Source of the DNA: a virus
DNA length: 64,000 nucleotides
IMG/VR virus record: IMGVR_UViG_3300045911_000130
Coordinates: 1 to 64,000 of that record
Strand: one strand, 5' to 3'
The first letter of the stretch is position 1. Each line of letters begins with the position of its first letter. A model generated the notes under the pieces. It saw only the letters and a program-made list of their open reading frames with translations, searched no databases and was not told where the DNA came from. The position numbers were made by a program, and so were the translations under genes. Below are positions 30,429 to 39,912 of this stretch, piece by piece.

Positions 30429-32580
30429 GATCGGCTTGTTGCTTGTGGCTGCTCTGGCGTTTGCCCAGCAGCCGACGCCGCTGCAATACACGGCGATCAA
30501 TGGAATTACAAGCAGTACCGCAATCGACAATCGAAGCGAGACGACGCGGAGGAACGACTATCACGGATTTTGCGTAACTGGATTTTCTCCTACATACTCC
30601 GTTCAGATTCAGTATTCGGATAGTTCCAATACTGGGCCTTGGACCAATTTTTCGGATCTTGCCAGCCTTGTGCAGAACGGCGCGGCGACTTGTTACGGGT
30701 ATGGGATTGGTTATCATCCTTGGATTCGGTTCAACATAACCGGCTCAGCGTCAATAGCCTACACCGGGACTCGTGGTTTCAATTATCCGTATGGTGCTGG
30801 GACGCTTACAACGATTGCGGCGCAAAACGTCACCTATACTTCTTCGGCTTCGGGAGCAATCGCAACAAATGTTAGAGCAAAACTCGATCAAATTTTTAGT
30901 CCTCGTGATTTTGGCGCTGTTTGTGATGGGGTTACAAACGACACCGCCGCAATCCAAGCGGCGATCAATGCGCTTCCGGCCTACGGAGTCTTGGACGGTT
31001 ATGGGTGCTATTCGGCGGTTACTTCGGTCAATCTCAAGTCAAAAATGACTATTCGTAATTACCGGCTGACAGTTCTTTCGGCGGGTGATACTGCGTTTTT
31101 GACGGCTCTATTGATAAACGGCCTACAAACTTCTTCTGGGGCTCGGCCTCAGGGCACGATAGGAGGATTAGAGCAAATTCGCGTTGAAAATGTCCATATC
31201 AATGGAAACCGGGCGCTGACAACCAACATCGTTACGCCTTCGCAGGAAGATGGGGGCAACCATTGCATCGCCGCGCTTGGGTGGGTGAGGGATTTGTGGA
31301 TTGAGAATTCCAGCTTCACTTATTGCGGCGCGGATGGCATCGAACTTGCAGGGTATGAGCAGCCCCGGACTACGCCAAATACGATATGCCCCAGCGATGA
31401 AGCGACTTGTCTTCCGATTCAACATGTGACGATAATCAACACGGATACGAGTTATAATCGGCGTCATGGCGTTACGCTGAACGGCGTATTTGATTACAGT
31501 TTCATATCTTCGACCGCCACTAATAACGGGCGCACGCTCAACGGCGAGACGGTCAATACCAACGGCAATTTTTGCGCTACTCTGGGTGCCCCGGACTTCC
31601 GGTGTTACGCTACTGGTACTTGGTATGAAAACGACGGCCTCAGCCCGTCCGGCGGTGGCTTAAATAGCGTTAACATTATCAGTTCAACGTTCAGGGACAA
31701 TGAGGCGCGGTCCTTGTATTTCTATAGCATCGGGGCACCAACAAATCCTCTCTTCCGTCCAAGGTGTAATGTTCGCGTCACTGATTCATACTTGGATCGT
31801 GGCCGCACGCTAGGATTCGTCAATCCTGCCGCCTTAGCGGTGCAGTTGCTTTATAACACTGTGCATGACGGCACAGGCACCATTTATTGCAATTTTGAAT
31901 TTACAAATAATTACATTGAGGGGCGCTTTGCCGTGCGCGGCGTCGATGGGTTTAAGGTCTTCGGTGGCGAGATAAAGACTTTGGGTGCTGAGATAGGATA
32001 TCGTGAGTTCTCGACTAATGTCGGCTTGACTAACGTTCGAGTAACGCCAACCAGCAATCAAGTTTTTGCTACAGGAGGCAACCGCACGCCAACAAATACT
32101 ACTCCAGCAATTTACACAGAATCTGTTGATAAATCCTGGAAGCAGCAAACCGTCGATCATTTTGATGTTCCGTTAGGACGCTCGTATGCATATTTCCCAA
32201 ACGATTTCTTCACTGACCCAACCATATCTACCAACTCGGGACAGATGAGAAGTTACGGATTACAGTGGAGTTCGGTGGCAGGATTCCTAAATGGACCGGC
32301 TGCGCTGTTGAGCGGGTACGGCGGTCTGCGGTTTTATGCGCAAAATACGCCATCTATGGAAATCAAATTCCAGCTTGGCATGACGTTGCCAAGGACAATT
32401 ACCCCATCGCTTCAACTGGGATTAGGAACGACGGTTCATGGCGGCCAAGTGTGCTCGTCCGACCATGAGGGGCTGTTCTTTTTCGATAGGCGCACTGTTT
32501 CGTTGAATAGTTCCCTTTGGATTTGCGGAGCTACTTCTGCCGGTGTATATTCCTGGAAGCAGGTGCTAACGTGGCCGTAG
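30409..32580 (+). CDS. Beta-helix tailspike-like protein with signal peptide
   Basis: A 723-aa protein. MLTTGVKIGLLLVAALAFAQ is a typical signal peptide with predicted cleavage near AFAQ. SPRDFGAVCDGVTNDTAAIQ and AINALPAYGVLDGYG form the entry motif of the pectate-lyase/GH28-like superfamily common in phage tailspikes. The middle is a right-handed beta-helix with stacked Asn/Gly turns. The C-terminal domain (LGLGTTVHGGQVCSSDHEGL) looks like a spike head. Likely role: polysaccharide binding or depolymerisation at the host surface. The catalytic residues cannot be assigned by eye. Confidence 0.78.
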   Translation: MLTTGVKIGLLLVAALAFAQQPTPLQYTAINGITSSTAIDNRSETTRRNDYHGFCVTGFSPTYSVQIQYSDSSNTGPWTNFSDLASLVQNGAATCYGYGIGYHPWIRFNITGSASIAYTGTRGFNYPYGAGTLTTIAAQNVTYTSSASGAIATNVRAKLDQIFSPRDFGAVCDGVTNDTAAIQAAINALPAYGVLDGYGCYSAVTSVNLKSKMTIRNYRLTVLSAGDTAFLTALLINGLQTSSGARPQGTIGGLEQIRVENVHINGNRALTTNIVTPSQEDGGNHCIAALGWVRDLWIENSSFTYCGADGIELAGYEQPRTTPNTICPSDEATCLPIQHVTIINTDTSYNRRHGVTLNGVFDYSFISSTATNNGRTLNGETVNTNGNFCATLGAPDFRCYATGTWYENDGLSPSGGGLNSVNIISSTFRDNEARSLYFYSIGAPTNPLFRPRCNVRVTDSYLDRGRTLGFVNPAALAVQLLYNTVHDGTGTIYCNFEFTNNYIEGRFAVRGVDGFKVFGGEIKTLGAEIGYREFSTNVGLTNVRVTPTSNQVFATGGNRTPTNTTPAIYTESVDKSWKQQTVDHFDVPLGRSYAYFPNDFFTDPTISTNSGQMRSYGLQWSSVAGFLNGPAALLSGYGGLRFYAQNTPSMEIKFQLGMTLPRTITPSLQLGLGTTVHGGQVCSSDHEGLFFFDRRTVSLNSSLWICGATSAGVYSWKQVLTWP

Positions 32581-32966
32581 ACTTCTCTGGCGACTTTATC
32601 GAACAGGACGCGAGCAGCAAAAGCTGGAACGAATACCGGTTGATGATCCTGAATGAGCTTCGGCGCGTCTCAAACGGGCTAAAGGATTTGGCTACGGAAG
32701 TACGCGAGATGAAGACTGCGCTGGAGCTTCAAAAGAAGGAAAACGAAGCGATTAGCGATATCCAGCATTCCGTCGAGGCCGAAAAGATTCGGGTGACCGC
32801 CATAGATGCTCGCGTGCAAATGCTGGAGATCGCTGAAAAGGCCAATGGCAAAACGCGAGAAGCCGTCCATGATCTCAGCAAAAAAGCCTATGCGGCTGTT
32901 TTGCTCATCGGCGTATTCGGCCCAAAACTTTTGGACTACCTCTGGAGCCTCATAACGGCAAAGTAA
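32571..32966 (+). CDS. Coiled-coil/TM protein (XhlA-like, lysis candidate)
   Basis: A 131-aa protein from GTG 32571. A long charged coiled coil (VREMKTALELQKKENEAISD and onward) is followed by one C-terminal TM helix (AYAAVLLIGVFGPKLLDYLW) with a short polar tail. This layout is that of XhlA-type and related holin-associated proteins that act with a holin in lysis; the identity is inferred from topology only. It overlaps the spike gene by 10 bases. Confidence 0.6.
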   Translation: MAVDFSGDFIEQDASSKSWNEYRLMILNELRRVSNGLKDLATEVREMKTALELQKKENEAISDIQHSVEAEKIRVTAIDARVQMLEIAEKANGKTREAVHDLSKKAYAAVLLIGVFGPKLLDYLWSLITAK

Positions 32967-32967
32967 A

Positions 32968-32997
32968 TTGAAGACCACATAGTACTCATGGTATTCT
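32968..32997 (+). promoter_or_regulatory. Promoter with TAGTACT upstream of terminase
   Basis: TTGAAG (32968-32973) and TATTCT (32992-32997) are separated by 18 bases, with TAGTACT at 32980-32986 in the spacer. ATG 33004 lies six bases after the -10 and has no Shine-Dalgarno, so the transcript is likely leaderless. No TGCTA-N8-TAGCA repeat is present. Confidence 0.5.
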
Positions 32998-33003
32998 TGC
33001 AAC

Positions 33004-33558
33004 ATGAACGCGGAAGATGCAGTAATCGCATCGGAGCCGGTTCAGCCAGCCTTGCGGATAGTAACAGTCTCTCCGCCGTCCGCCGACTCTGAACTCTCCC
33101 CTCCGGTAACGCAAGAACAACAAACTCGCGCCGTAACAGCGAAAAAAGCGCGAAGGGTTACGCCTCGAAACGTTGCCAAGATTCGACAACAGCAGATTCT
33201 TGACAATTTTCATGAACTGTCGGGCATGTTCCTGGACTTTCTTCGCAAGGGAGCGCGAAACGGCGATCCGCGAGCGGGCAAGATGCTCGGGGAAGTATTG
33301 GGCTACCTGGAGACTGCTTCCCCCAGCGGCAGCACCATCAACATCACGCAGACCAACAAGGTCGATGCCAGCCAAGACAATCGAACGATAGTCGCAACGG
33401 ATTCGCGTGGCTTTGAGAACATTGTGCGCCGCCTGGAAAAGCGCACTTCATCGGTACAGCTATCGAACGCTGACGCCGAAATCATCGAAGTCAAAGCGTT
33501 GCCATCCGCCGAACCGGCTGAGGACATCGACAAGATTCTCGATGAATTCACCCTATGA
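33004..33558 (+). CDS. Putative terminase small subunit
   Basis: A 184-aa protein immediately upstream of, and overlapping by ATGA, the large terminase. The central part has a basic helical segment (KKARRVTPRNVAKIRQQQIL) that may bind DNA, then GMFLDFLRKGARNGDPRAGK and an acidic C-terminal tail (AEDIDKILDEFTL) that could contact TerL. Assignment rests on position and layout, not on a recognised TerS family. Confidence 0.6.
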   Translation: MNAEDAVIASEPVQPALRIVTVSPPSADSELSPPVTQEQQTRAVTAKKARRVTPRNVAKIRQQQILDNFHELSGMFLDFLRKGARNGDPRAGKMLGEVLGYLETASPSGSTINITQTNKVDASQDNRTIVATDSRGFENIVRRLEKRTSSVQLSNADAEIIEVKALPSAEPAEDIDKILDEFTL

Positions 33559-36500
33559 GGTTTCTGGAGCCTAAGAGAATTTCAGGGCGCGATGCCGGGA
33601 TCGCGGAACTGATCGAGTACTTTGACGCCGATGAGCGCGTCGGGCGCTGGGATCTGTTGACCGACAAGGAACTGGAGATCATCGAAGGGGAAGCTACGCG
33701 CTGCAAGGAGCATTTTTCCTATGCGGCGCGTAACTATTTCAGCATGGTCAACAAGCGCCGTGAAGAGAAGATATTTGAGTTTTGGGAATCCCAAATGCTC
33801 ATTCTCGACCGGCTGCAACAACTTCAAGACCGCAGGCGTCCGGGGAAAATACTAGTCGTCAAGGCTCGACAACTTGGAGCCAGCTTGCTTCTGGAAATGC
33901 TAGTGGCCTGGAAGAGCATGTTTTTCCAGAACACGAACAGCGCCGTCGTAAGTTACGACCCGGACCATTCAGCCTACTTGTTTTCGCTCATGCAGTATGT
34001 GTATGACCGGATGCCCTGGTGGCTTCGCCCGATGTGCTCCAGCCGCGAATTCAAGAACGGTCTGGTATTTGAGAATCCCAGCTACGAAGATCGCCGGAAG
34101 AATCCTGGATTGAATAGCCGGATCACGGTGCAGAGCGCCAACAAGCTCACTGGCGTCGGCCAAGGCATCAAGATCAACGTCTTTCACGGATGCCTTGTTC
34201 CTTCTACGGCAATCCATCTCGCCGATGGAACGGTCAAGCCGATTTGTGACGTTGAGCCGGGCGATCTGGTTGTGACCTCAGAGGCTCGGGTGGCTTCAGT
34301 GAAGCACCGATTCCTCAGCGGCAAGTCGAACGAGGAAACTGCCAAGATTCGACTGTGGGGCAACAATTCATGGCTGGAGACAACGCTGGATCACAAAATC
34401 CTGACTCCGGGCGGCTGGGTGGAAGCTCAGCACATCCAGCCAAACGATAAGGTTCGATTCTCTGTTCGGCCAATTGAAGAGAATCAACGCGCTTTGGAAG
34501 TTTGGCAGTATGCAATTGGGGGCGATTGGAAAAAGCCAAAGCCGGTTCAGAGTGAATTGGTGCCTGTTGATTACGCATTAGGTCAGTATCTTGGATGGTA
34601 TCTAGCCGAAGGCAGCTTAAAGAAAACCAAACGCGGCGGCAAGGATTATGGATATCAATCTGTGTATTTCAGCGTTCATCGGAATGAAGTTGATTATATA
34701 AAGAGCATCATCCTAGCAATCGACAAAAATGCTAACATCAGAATTGAAAATGCAAAAGGTTCTCTAACTTCAAATGTTATTCATAACTCTCGCAGATTCG
34801 CTCGCTTGGTAAGCGAGGTTTGTTCTGTGACCGATACAAAGCACTTCCCAGCGTTTGCCTGGTCGTCTGGTCGAGACTTTTTGGCTGGGCTTGTGGATGG
34901 AATGTGGGATGGAGACGGCAACATTGGATCGACCGCTGAGAGAAGGGTGAAGTTCACAACTGTCCGTCACGCGATGGCTTTGGATATGCGGATGGCGATG
35001 GCGAGCCTAGGTTATGGTTGGTGCGCCATGAAATCGCGAGAGGCTGGTCGTCGCTACGGGCGGAATTGCAAAAAGGTGTGGATTGTTGAAGCGCTTGGCC
35101 GCACTTTCGACAGTTACATGAAAGTTCGCGGGATTCCCACTTGGTTGAAGCGTCAGGCCGGTCAAGATGCAGTTCAGCGTTGGGAATGGGCCGAAAACGG
35201 CAAATTCATCGACATCAAAGTCAAAGAGGTGGGCCGGGGCTTCAGCGCTACCTTCTGGGATCTTGAAATAGATGCGGCGGAGCATAGTTTCCAGACAGAG
35301 CACTGCGTTGTTAAAAACTCGGAAGTCGGCGATTGGGCGAACGCCGCCGAAGTCATCGACGGCGACTTGGTGAACGCGCTCGTGGAAGATTGGGATACCA
35401 TCGCGGCGCTCGAATCCACCGCCAAGGGCTCCGGCAACTACTTCCACCGCCTCTGGCTCCGCAACGTGGAGCTTGGCGAATCCGCCGAATGGCATCCGAT
35501 CTTCATGCCGTGGTTCTTTGAGGCTACGCGCGTTCTTGCGCCGCCGGGCGGATGGCGGCCAAAGCCGGAAGAACTTCAGATGCAGCAGCAGGTGGAGATG
35601 GAATGGCTGCGATGCAGCAACCCCACTTGCAAGCAATACCACGAGCGTTTGTTCCGGGATCGAGACCGTTCGGGTAGCGTGTGCCCGACCTGCACCAATG
35701 GTTTCCTGGTGGCGTACAAGCTGAGCCCGGACCAAATGTTCTGGCGCGAGGTCAAGCGCCTGAATTCGGATCGCGACGAGGTAAGCGCCAAGCTGCTCAA
35801 GCAGGAAATGGCGACGACCGCCACGGATGCGTTCCAGTCAAGCGGCTATACCCTCTTCCCTGAGGTCTGTCAGAGCTTCGTGCAGCAAACAGTGCGCGAG
35901 CCCCGGCTGAAGGGCCACTTTGACGGCAAGGATCAATTCCACGCGATTCACCCTGTCACGCTCCAATGCGTCCTCAATGGATGCGGCGCGGATCACTACG
36001 CGGACGGCAGGGATGTTTGGATCTGGGAATTGCCCGATCCAAATTCCGAATATGTGATGGGTGCCGACGTTGCGGAAGGTCTGGGCGGCCCGGACTCCGA
36101 CTTCTCGGTGGCTGTGGTTTTGCGCCTGGGCAAGAACGGCGCACCAGACCGGCAAGTCGCCAAATTCAGAAGTAACACCACAAGCCCGATTGAATTCGCC
36201 TACATGATGAAAAGCTTGGGCAAGTGGTATAACACTGCAATGATAGCGGTCGAACTCAACAAGTATGATATTGCGGCGGGTACGCTGCGATTCAACTTGC
36301 AGTATCCGAATCTGTACCGCTGGAAGGCTTTGGACGCAACGAACATCCTGACGAATAAGTTCGGCTGGGTGACGAACCAAGTAACGAAGCCAAGGCTCTA
36401 TCAGACCTTCATTCGCTACCTGAAGGCTAACATGGTCATCATTCGCAGCAAGAATTGCAGCGAAGAAATGAAGACTTTCCAGAAGGAAGATATGCAAAGC

Positions 36501-36848
36501 CGGGCGGCAGAAGCGGCGCTTGGAGCGTTCGACGACGAATTGATGGCGACCATGATTGCGTTGTATTGCGGCCATGAAGCGGAATATGACGACAATCTGG
36601 GATACCAACCTTTTTCAAAAAGGGTTACACTTGATAACGCGCCGTGGATTATGTCCTGTGGCGCATGTGGGGAGAAGTGGGGGCAAGAGGCTCCAAACGA
36701 GCGCGTGAACTGTCCGAAGTGCAATTCCATTCGCATCTATGGGCAGAAAAACAGCGACTTCGTAAAGGATGAAATGAAGGAGACTATAACCGACGAGTTA
36801 TTCGACCCGCCGGAATCGTCGTTTGCCAAGGAATACGAATTACTCTAG
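33555..36848 (+). CDS. Terminase large subunit with intein
   Basis: A 1097-aa precursor; without the 376-aa intein the mature protein is 721 aa. The N-extein has a Walker A variant KARQLGAS (residues 103-110). The C-extein resumes with SEVGDWAN, the conserved acidic SE motif. The nuclease domain has the Asp in VMGADVAEG and a later Asp pair in FDDELMATMIA. Two zinc fingers occur, CSNPTC...CPTC and CGAC...CPKC. TerL is the ATP-driven motor and nuclease that packages phage DNA. Translation is coupled to the upstream gene (ATGA). Confidence 0.9.
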   Translation: MRFLEPKRISGRDAGIAELIEYFDADERVGRWDLLTDKELEIIEGEATRCKEHFSYAARNYFSMVNKRREEKIFEFWESQMLILDRLQQLQDRRRPGKILVVKARQLGASLLLEMLVAWKSMFFQNTNSAVVSYDPDHSAYLFSLMQYVYDRMPWWLRPMCSSREFKNGLVFENPSYEDRRKNPGLNSRITVQSANKLTGVGQGIKINVFHGCLVPSTAIHLADGTVKPICDVEPGDLVVTSEARVASVKHRFLSGKSNEETAKIRLWGNNSWLETTLDHKILTPGGWVEAQHIQPNDKVRFSVRPIEENQRALEVWQYAIGGDWKKPKPVQSELVPVDYALGQYLGWYLAEGSLKKTKRGGKDYGYQSVYFSVHRNEVDYIKSIILAIDKNANIRIENAKGSLTSNVIHNSRRFARLVSEVCSVTDTKHFPAFAWSSGRDFLAGLVDGMWDGDGNIGSTAERRVKFTTVRHAMALDMRMAMASLGYGWCAMKSREAGRRYGRNCKKVWIVEALGRTFDSYMKVRGIPTWLKRQAGQDAVQRWEWAENGKFIDIKVKEVGRGFSATFWDLEIDAAEHSFQTEHCVVKNSEVGDWANAAEVIDGDLVNALVEDWDTIAALESTAKGSGNYFHRLWLRNVELGESAEWHPIFMPWFFEATRVLAPPGGWRPKPEELQMQQQVEMEWLRCSNPTCKQYHERLFRDRDRSGSVCPTCTNGFLVAYKLSPDQMFWREVKRLNSDRDEVSAKLLKQEMATTATDAFQSSGYTLFPEVCQSFVQQTVREPRLKGHFDGKDQFHAIHPVTLQCVLNGCGADHYADGRDVWIWELPDPNSEYVMGADVAEGLGGPDSDFSVAVVLRLGKNGAPDRQVAKFRSNTTSPIEFAYMMKSLGKWYNTAMIAVELNKYDIAAGTLRFNLQYPNLYRWKALDATNILTNKFGWVTNQVTKPRLYQTFIRYLKANMVIIRSKNCSEEMKTFQKEDMQSRAAEAALGAFDDELMATMIALYCGHEAEYDDNLGYQPFSKRVTLDNAPWIMSCGACGEKWGQEAPNERVNCPKCNSIRIYGQKNSDFVKDEMKETITDELFDPPESSFAKEYELL
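34191..35318 (+). mobile_element. LAGLIDADG intein in terminase
   Basis: Residues 213-588 of the precursor (376 aa). Block A starts at Cys213 (CLVPSTAIHLADGTVK); block B has WLETTLDHKILTPGGW with the conserved TxxH. The two LAGLIDADG helices are LGQYLGWYLAEG (about 341-352) and FLAGLVDGMWDGDGNI (about 442-457). Block F is FWDLEIDAAEHSF, ending VVKN588. The splice junctions are HG|C and N|S; the +1 residue is Ser. The usual penultimate His is Lys. It inserts at the conserved SE of the ATPase, a typical choice of an essential site. Confidence 0.92.
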
Positions 36849-36856
36849 GAGAGTTT

Positions 36857-37468
36857 ATGTCGAAGAAACAAAATCAAGTTCAGCTTGTGCTGAATGTTTT
36901 CATGGGAGAATCGGACGCCGCCAAGCTGGCCGAAGTCTATAAAGATACTCCCGACCAAGTTCCCGCGCTCGCCGGTTATCTCTTGACGCAGTATGCGCAA
37001 GGCGGCCTGATGTTCAAGGCTGAAGAGATGGAAAACCTTCAGCGATTGACCGGCGGCAAGATTGCCAACAGCGCAAGTATCACGCAGTTGGTGGAGAAAG
37101 CCCTGGAGCGCCGCGAGGGAGGCTTTACCGTGCAGGCCAACATCGACCCGTCTCTGTTTGAGCCGATCAAGGAAACGGCCAAAATGATGGGCATGGATGT
37201 CAACATGCTGATGACTGATGCCTTCAACACGATGCTGCAAAATGGCTGGCTATATTCATTTACGCCGTCCGGCGGCCAGTTGCTTTTAACCAAAGAGCAA
37301 AATGAAGCACTGGTCGAACGATTTGGTGGCTTCCCTAGCACGGAGCAATTGTTCAACGCTTTGAAGATCAAAGTGAAGTCGCCTGCCGGGGTTCAGACGT
37401 TTGAAGAGGATGCGCCTGTTACGTCGCCGTCTCGGGTGGAAGTGGACGCAGTTCCAGCGGAGGTCTAA
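36857..37468 (+). CDS. Hypothetical protein downstream of TerL
   Basis: A 203-aa helical protein; AGGAGAG precedes ATG 36857. It contains the helices ESDAAKLAEVYKDTPDQVPA and MGMDVNMLMTDAFNTMLQNG, an acidic mid-region and an acidic tail (EEDAPVTSPSRVEVDAVPAE). No family recognised; the location between terminase and portal suggests a packaging or head role. Confidence 0.7.
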   Translation: MSKKQNQVQLVLNVFMGESDAAKLAEVYKDTPDQVPALAGYLLTQYAQGGLMFKAEEMENLQRLTGGKIANSASITQLVEKALERREGGFTVQANIDPSLFEPIKETAKMMGMDVNMLMTDAFNTMLQNGWLYSFTPSGGQLLLTKEQNEALVERFGGFPSTEQLFNALKIKVKSPAGVQTFEEDAPVTSPSRVEVDAVPAEV

Positions 37469-37478
37469 TCGAGGCCTA

Positions 37479-37886
37479 ATGCCAATCTACGAATACACCT
37501 GCCATGACGCCGCGTGCTCGGAGCGCGGCGTCACCAAAGACCACTACCAAAAGCGCTCGGATTCTCCGGCCCCGGCGTGTCCTCAGTGTGCCAATGAGAT
37601 GCAGAGGGAGCCGGTCAGCCAGTTTCAAGTGTGCTGGGCGCGACCCTTGAGCTTCTACGACAGCAAAGCCGCACAGCAGCGCGGTATGGATAGCCACGTT
37701 GCGTATCGTATTCATTCAAGCACTAGTGGAAAACCTGAGCCGGTCGTCATAGACTCGATACAGAAGCAGCGCGACTTCTGCCGAGAGGAAGGTTTGCGGA
37801 ATCCCAGCGATTTGAACCCGCACGCCGAAATCAATGAAAGCGGAACCAAGCTGCAAACCGCCGGGACGAAAGGCCAATGGGTGTAA
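37479..37886 (+). CDS. FmdB-type zinc-ribbon protein
   Basis: A 135-aa protein. ATG 37479 gives MPIYEYTCHDAAC, the FmdB-like opening, followed by CPQCANEM, making a four-Cys ribbon with a short insert; in-frame 37401 would start inside the previous gene. The rest (WARPLSFYDSKAAQQRGMDS, VVIDSIQKQRDFCREEGLRN) is typical of phage proteins next to terminase or portal genes. The role is unknown. Confidence 0.75.
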   Translation: MPIYEYTCHDAACSERGVTKDHYQKRSDSPAPACPQCANEMQREPVSQFQVCWARPLSFYDSKAAQQRGMDSHVAYRIHSSTSGKPEPVVIDSIQKQRDFCREEGLRNPSDLNPHAEINESGTKLQTAGTKGQWV

Positions 37887-37895
37887 CCCTGCATC

Positions 37896-39890
37896 ATGAT
37901 TCCTCGTGGACCAATATATCTTGAAGCGACCCGCGATACTCCTGAAGTGCCGGGCACCTATCTGGAAGAGATGCTGGCGTGGCGGGAAGCCGCACGCCTG
38001 GAAGCGGTTAGGACAGCGAAGCTGAATCCTGAAGCCGGGCGCGTTGCAAGTTATATTGATTGGATACAGGGCAATCAGTGGGACTTGCGCCGGGCTCGCT
38101 ATCGGTCGAAATTATTCGACAATCGGGTAGATTTAGCGCGTACCGATACTATATCCATTCTTACTTCTGGCAAGCCAACGATTGCAGTAACTACAACCGT
38201 TCCTGAGTTTACGCAGCAAGCCAATATCTCAGAGATGGTGATTCAGGCGGAATGGCAGCGCAATTCGTCGGATCTCCAGTTGGCAACCGCCATCGACTTG
38301 GGCATGTTATGGGGAACATCATTCTGGAAACTCGGTGCAGCGATGCCCGGCATGATGCGGGCAATTCCGTGCGGCCCAGACAATGTTCTACCCATTCAGC
38401 CTGGGTGGCATATTCAAGAAAGTAGCGCTGTTCTGTACAGGACGTGGAAACCGGTATCCTGGTATAAGCGCGTCTACCCCTACCGTGCCGCCGGGATCGA
38501 GCGCGAGGCGCAGAGTTACGACGTCCGCACGGCAAGCCCTTGGCAACGACCGTCAAACATCGACGAATACACTTGGAACTCGATGAGCCCGCAAATGCGC
38601 CGCCTGATGGGAACGCGCGTTTCACCGCAGGAAATTCCCAGCCGTGGCATGTATCAGGCGGTTGAACATCAGGAGTTTTACATCGACGACCAAAGCATCA
38701 ACCAGAGCAACCGAGATGTTCTGGTCAAAGATCCGTATCTGCCCACCGATCAGCACAACTATTGGTATTGGGTGAAACCGGGCCAGCGCCTTTATCCGCG
38801 CAAGCGACTTGTGGTTTTCGGTGGTCGGCGCTTGCTCTATGATGGTCCGAGCCCGTATTGGCACGGCCTGTATCCATTTGCCTGTTTGCGCCTCGATCCG
38901 GTGCCATGGAGTTTTTGGGGCAAAAGCTTCTATCGCAATCTGATGCCGCTGAACATGGCGATTAACGAGACGGCGGCGGGCGTAATGGACATGATTAAGC
39001 GGGCGCTCAACCCTGTTGCCATTACGAAGGAAGGCGCGGTGCCTCTGACGGCATGGAAAGAATTCTTCACCGACATGCCCGGTGCCAAAATGCGCATGGG
39101 GCCGCTGGGTGACCCCAGTCGCGACATCCGTTACATGGAGCAGCCCCCAATTCCGCCTTGGGTATTCCAATTCTTGCAACAGTATCTTATCCCTGAATTT
39201 GACCGGTTGTCTGGGCTAGTCGATATGACGCAGCTTGCAGGCAAGAATCAAGCTCCGGGCGGCGACACGATTCAGGCAATGAAAGATTCATTCCAGACCA
39301 GTGTGCAATTAAAGGGACGCAGGATCGAAGATTTCTTACGGGATGCGGGCGTGCAATGCCTGTCCAACGTGTTTCAGTTCTACACCGCCAAGCAGCGCAT
39401 GATGATACTTGGATCTGACGGCATTACTCCGCAGGATTTTGACTTTGATCCGGGCTCGCTGGTGCCAAATAGTTCGATGGAGCGCTCTGCCCATTGGCGC
39501 AATTTCAGCATGACGGTCATCCCAGGCTCCCTGCACAGCGGCGCAAAGGATCGAGACAAGCAGACGGCGATGGCCCTGTACAAGATGCAGGCAATCAGCC
39601 GTAAGAAGCTTCTCGAAACGCTGGACATCAACGACGTTGAAGGCGTGGAGCGTGAGATTTACGAGGAAGTTGCGCAGATGAAAGCTGCAATGGCTCCGCC
39701 GCCGCCGGAACAAGCGATGTCGGGCGCGGGCGCTATCCCGCCTGAAGTCGCTCAACTCCTGCAAGCCATGCAAGCCGGAGGCGGTGCGCCGTCTCCGGGA
39801 GGCGGAGCGGGAGGGCCAGCGCCAGCCGGAGCGCCTCCGGGCGAAAGCGAGCGTATGACTCGCGGACAGCGTAACGGGCGGCCGATCTAA
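37896..39890 (+). CDS. Portal protein
   Basis: A 664-aa protein. RTDTISILTSGKPTIAVT near residue 85, ANISEMVIQAEW, the long central core with MPLNMAINETAAGVMDMIKR and QYLIPEFDRLSGLVDMTQLA match podovirus-type portal proteins. The C-terminal about 80 residues are Ala/Gly/Pro-rich low complexity (MAPPPPEQAMSGAGAIPPEV). Portals form the dodecameric DNA channel at one capsid vertex and bind the terminase. Size and position between terminase and scaffold fit. ATG 37896 has no strong Shine-Dalgarno. Confidence 0.82.
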   Translation: MIPRGPIYLEATRDTPEVPGTYLEEMLAWREAARLEAVRTAKLNPEAGRVASYIDWIQGNQWDLRRARYRSKLFDNRVDLARTDTISILTSGKPTIAVTTTVPEFTQQANISEMVIQAEWQRNSSDLQLATAIDLGMLWGTSFWKLGAAMPGMMRAIPCGPDNVLPIQPGWHIQESSAVLYRTWKPVSWYKRVYPYRAAGIEREAQSYDVRTASPWQRPSNIDEYTWNSMSPQMRRLMGTRVSPQEIPSRGMYQAVEHQEFYIDDQSINQSNRDVLVKDPYLPTDQHNYWYWVKPGQRLYPRKRLVVFGGRRLLYDGPSPYWHGLYPFACLRLDPVPWSFWGKSFYRNLMPLNMAINETAAGVMDMIKRALNPVAITKEGAVPLTAWKEFFTDMPGAKMRMGPLGDPSRDIRYMEQPPIPPWVFQFLQQYLIPEFDRLSGLVDMTQLAGKNQAPGGDTIQAMKDSFQTSVQLKGRRIEDFLRDAGVQCLSNVFQFYTAKQRMMILGSDGITPQDFDFDPGSLVPNSSMERSAHWRNFSMTVIPGSLHSGAKDRDKQTAMALYKMQAISRKKLLETLDINDVEGVEREIYEEVAQMKAAMAPPPPEQAMSGAGAIPPEVAQLLQAMQAGGGAPSPGGGAGGPAPAGAPPGESERMTRGQRNGRPI

Positions 39891-39912
39891 AGTCAATAGG
39901 CCAATTCACAAT

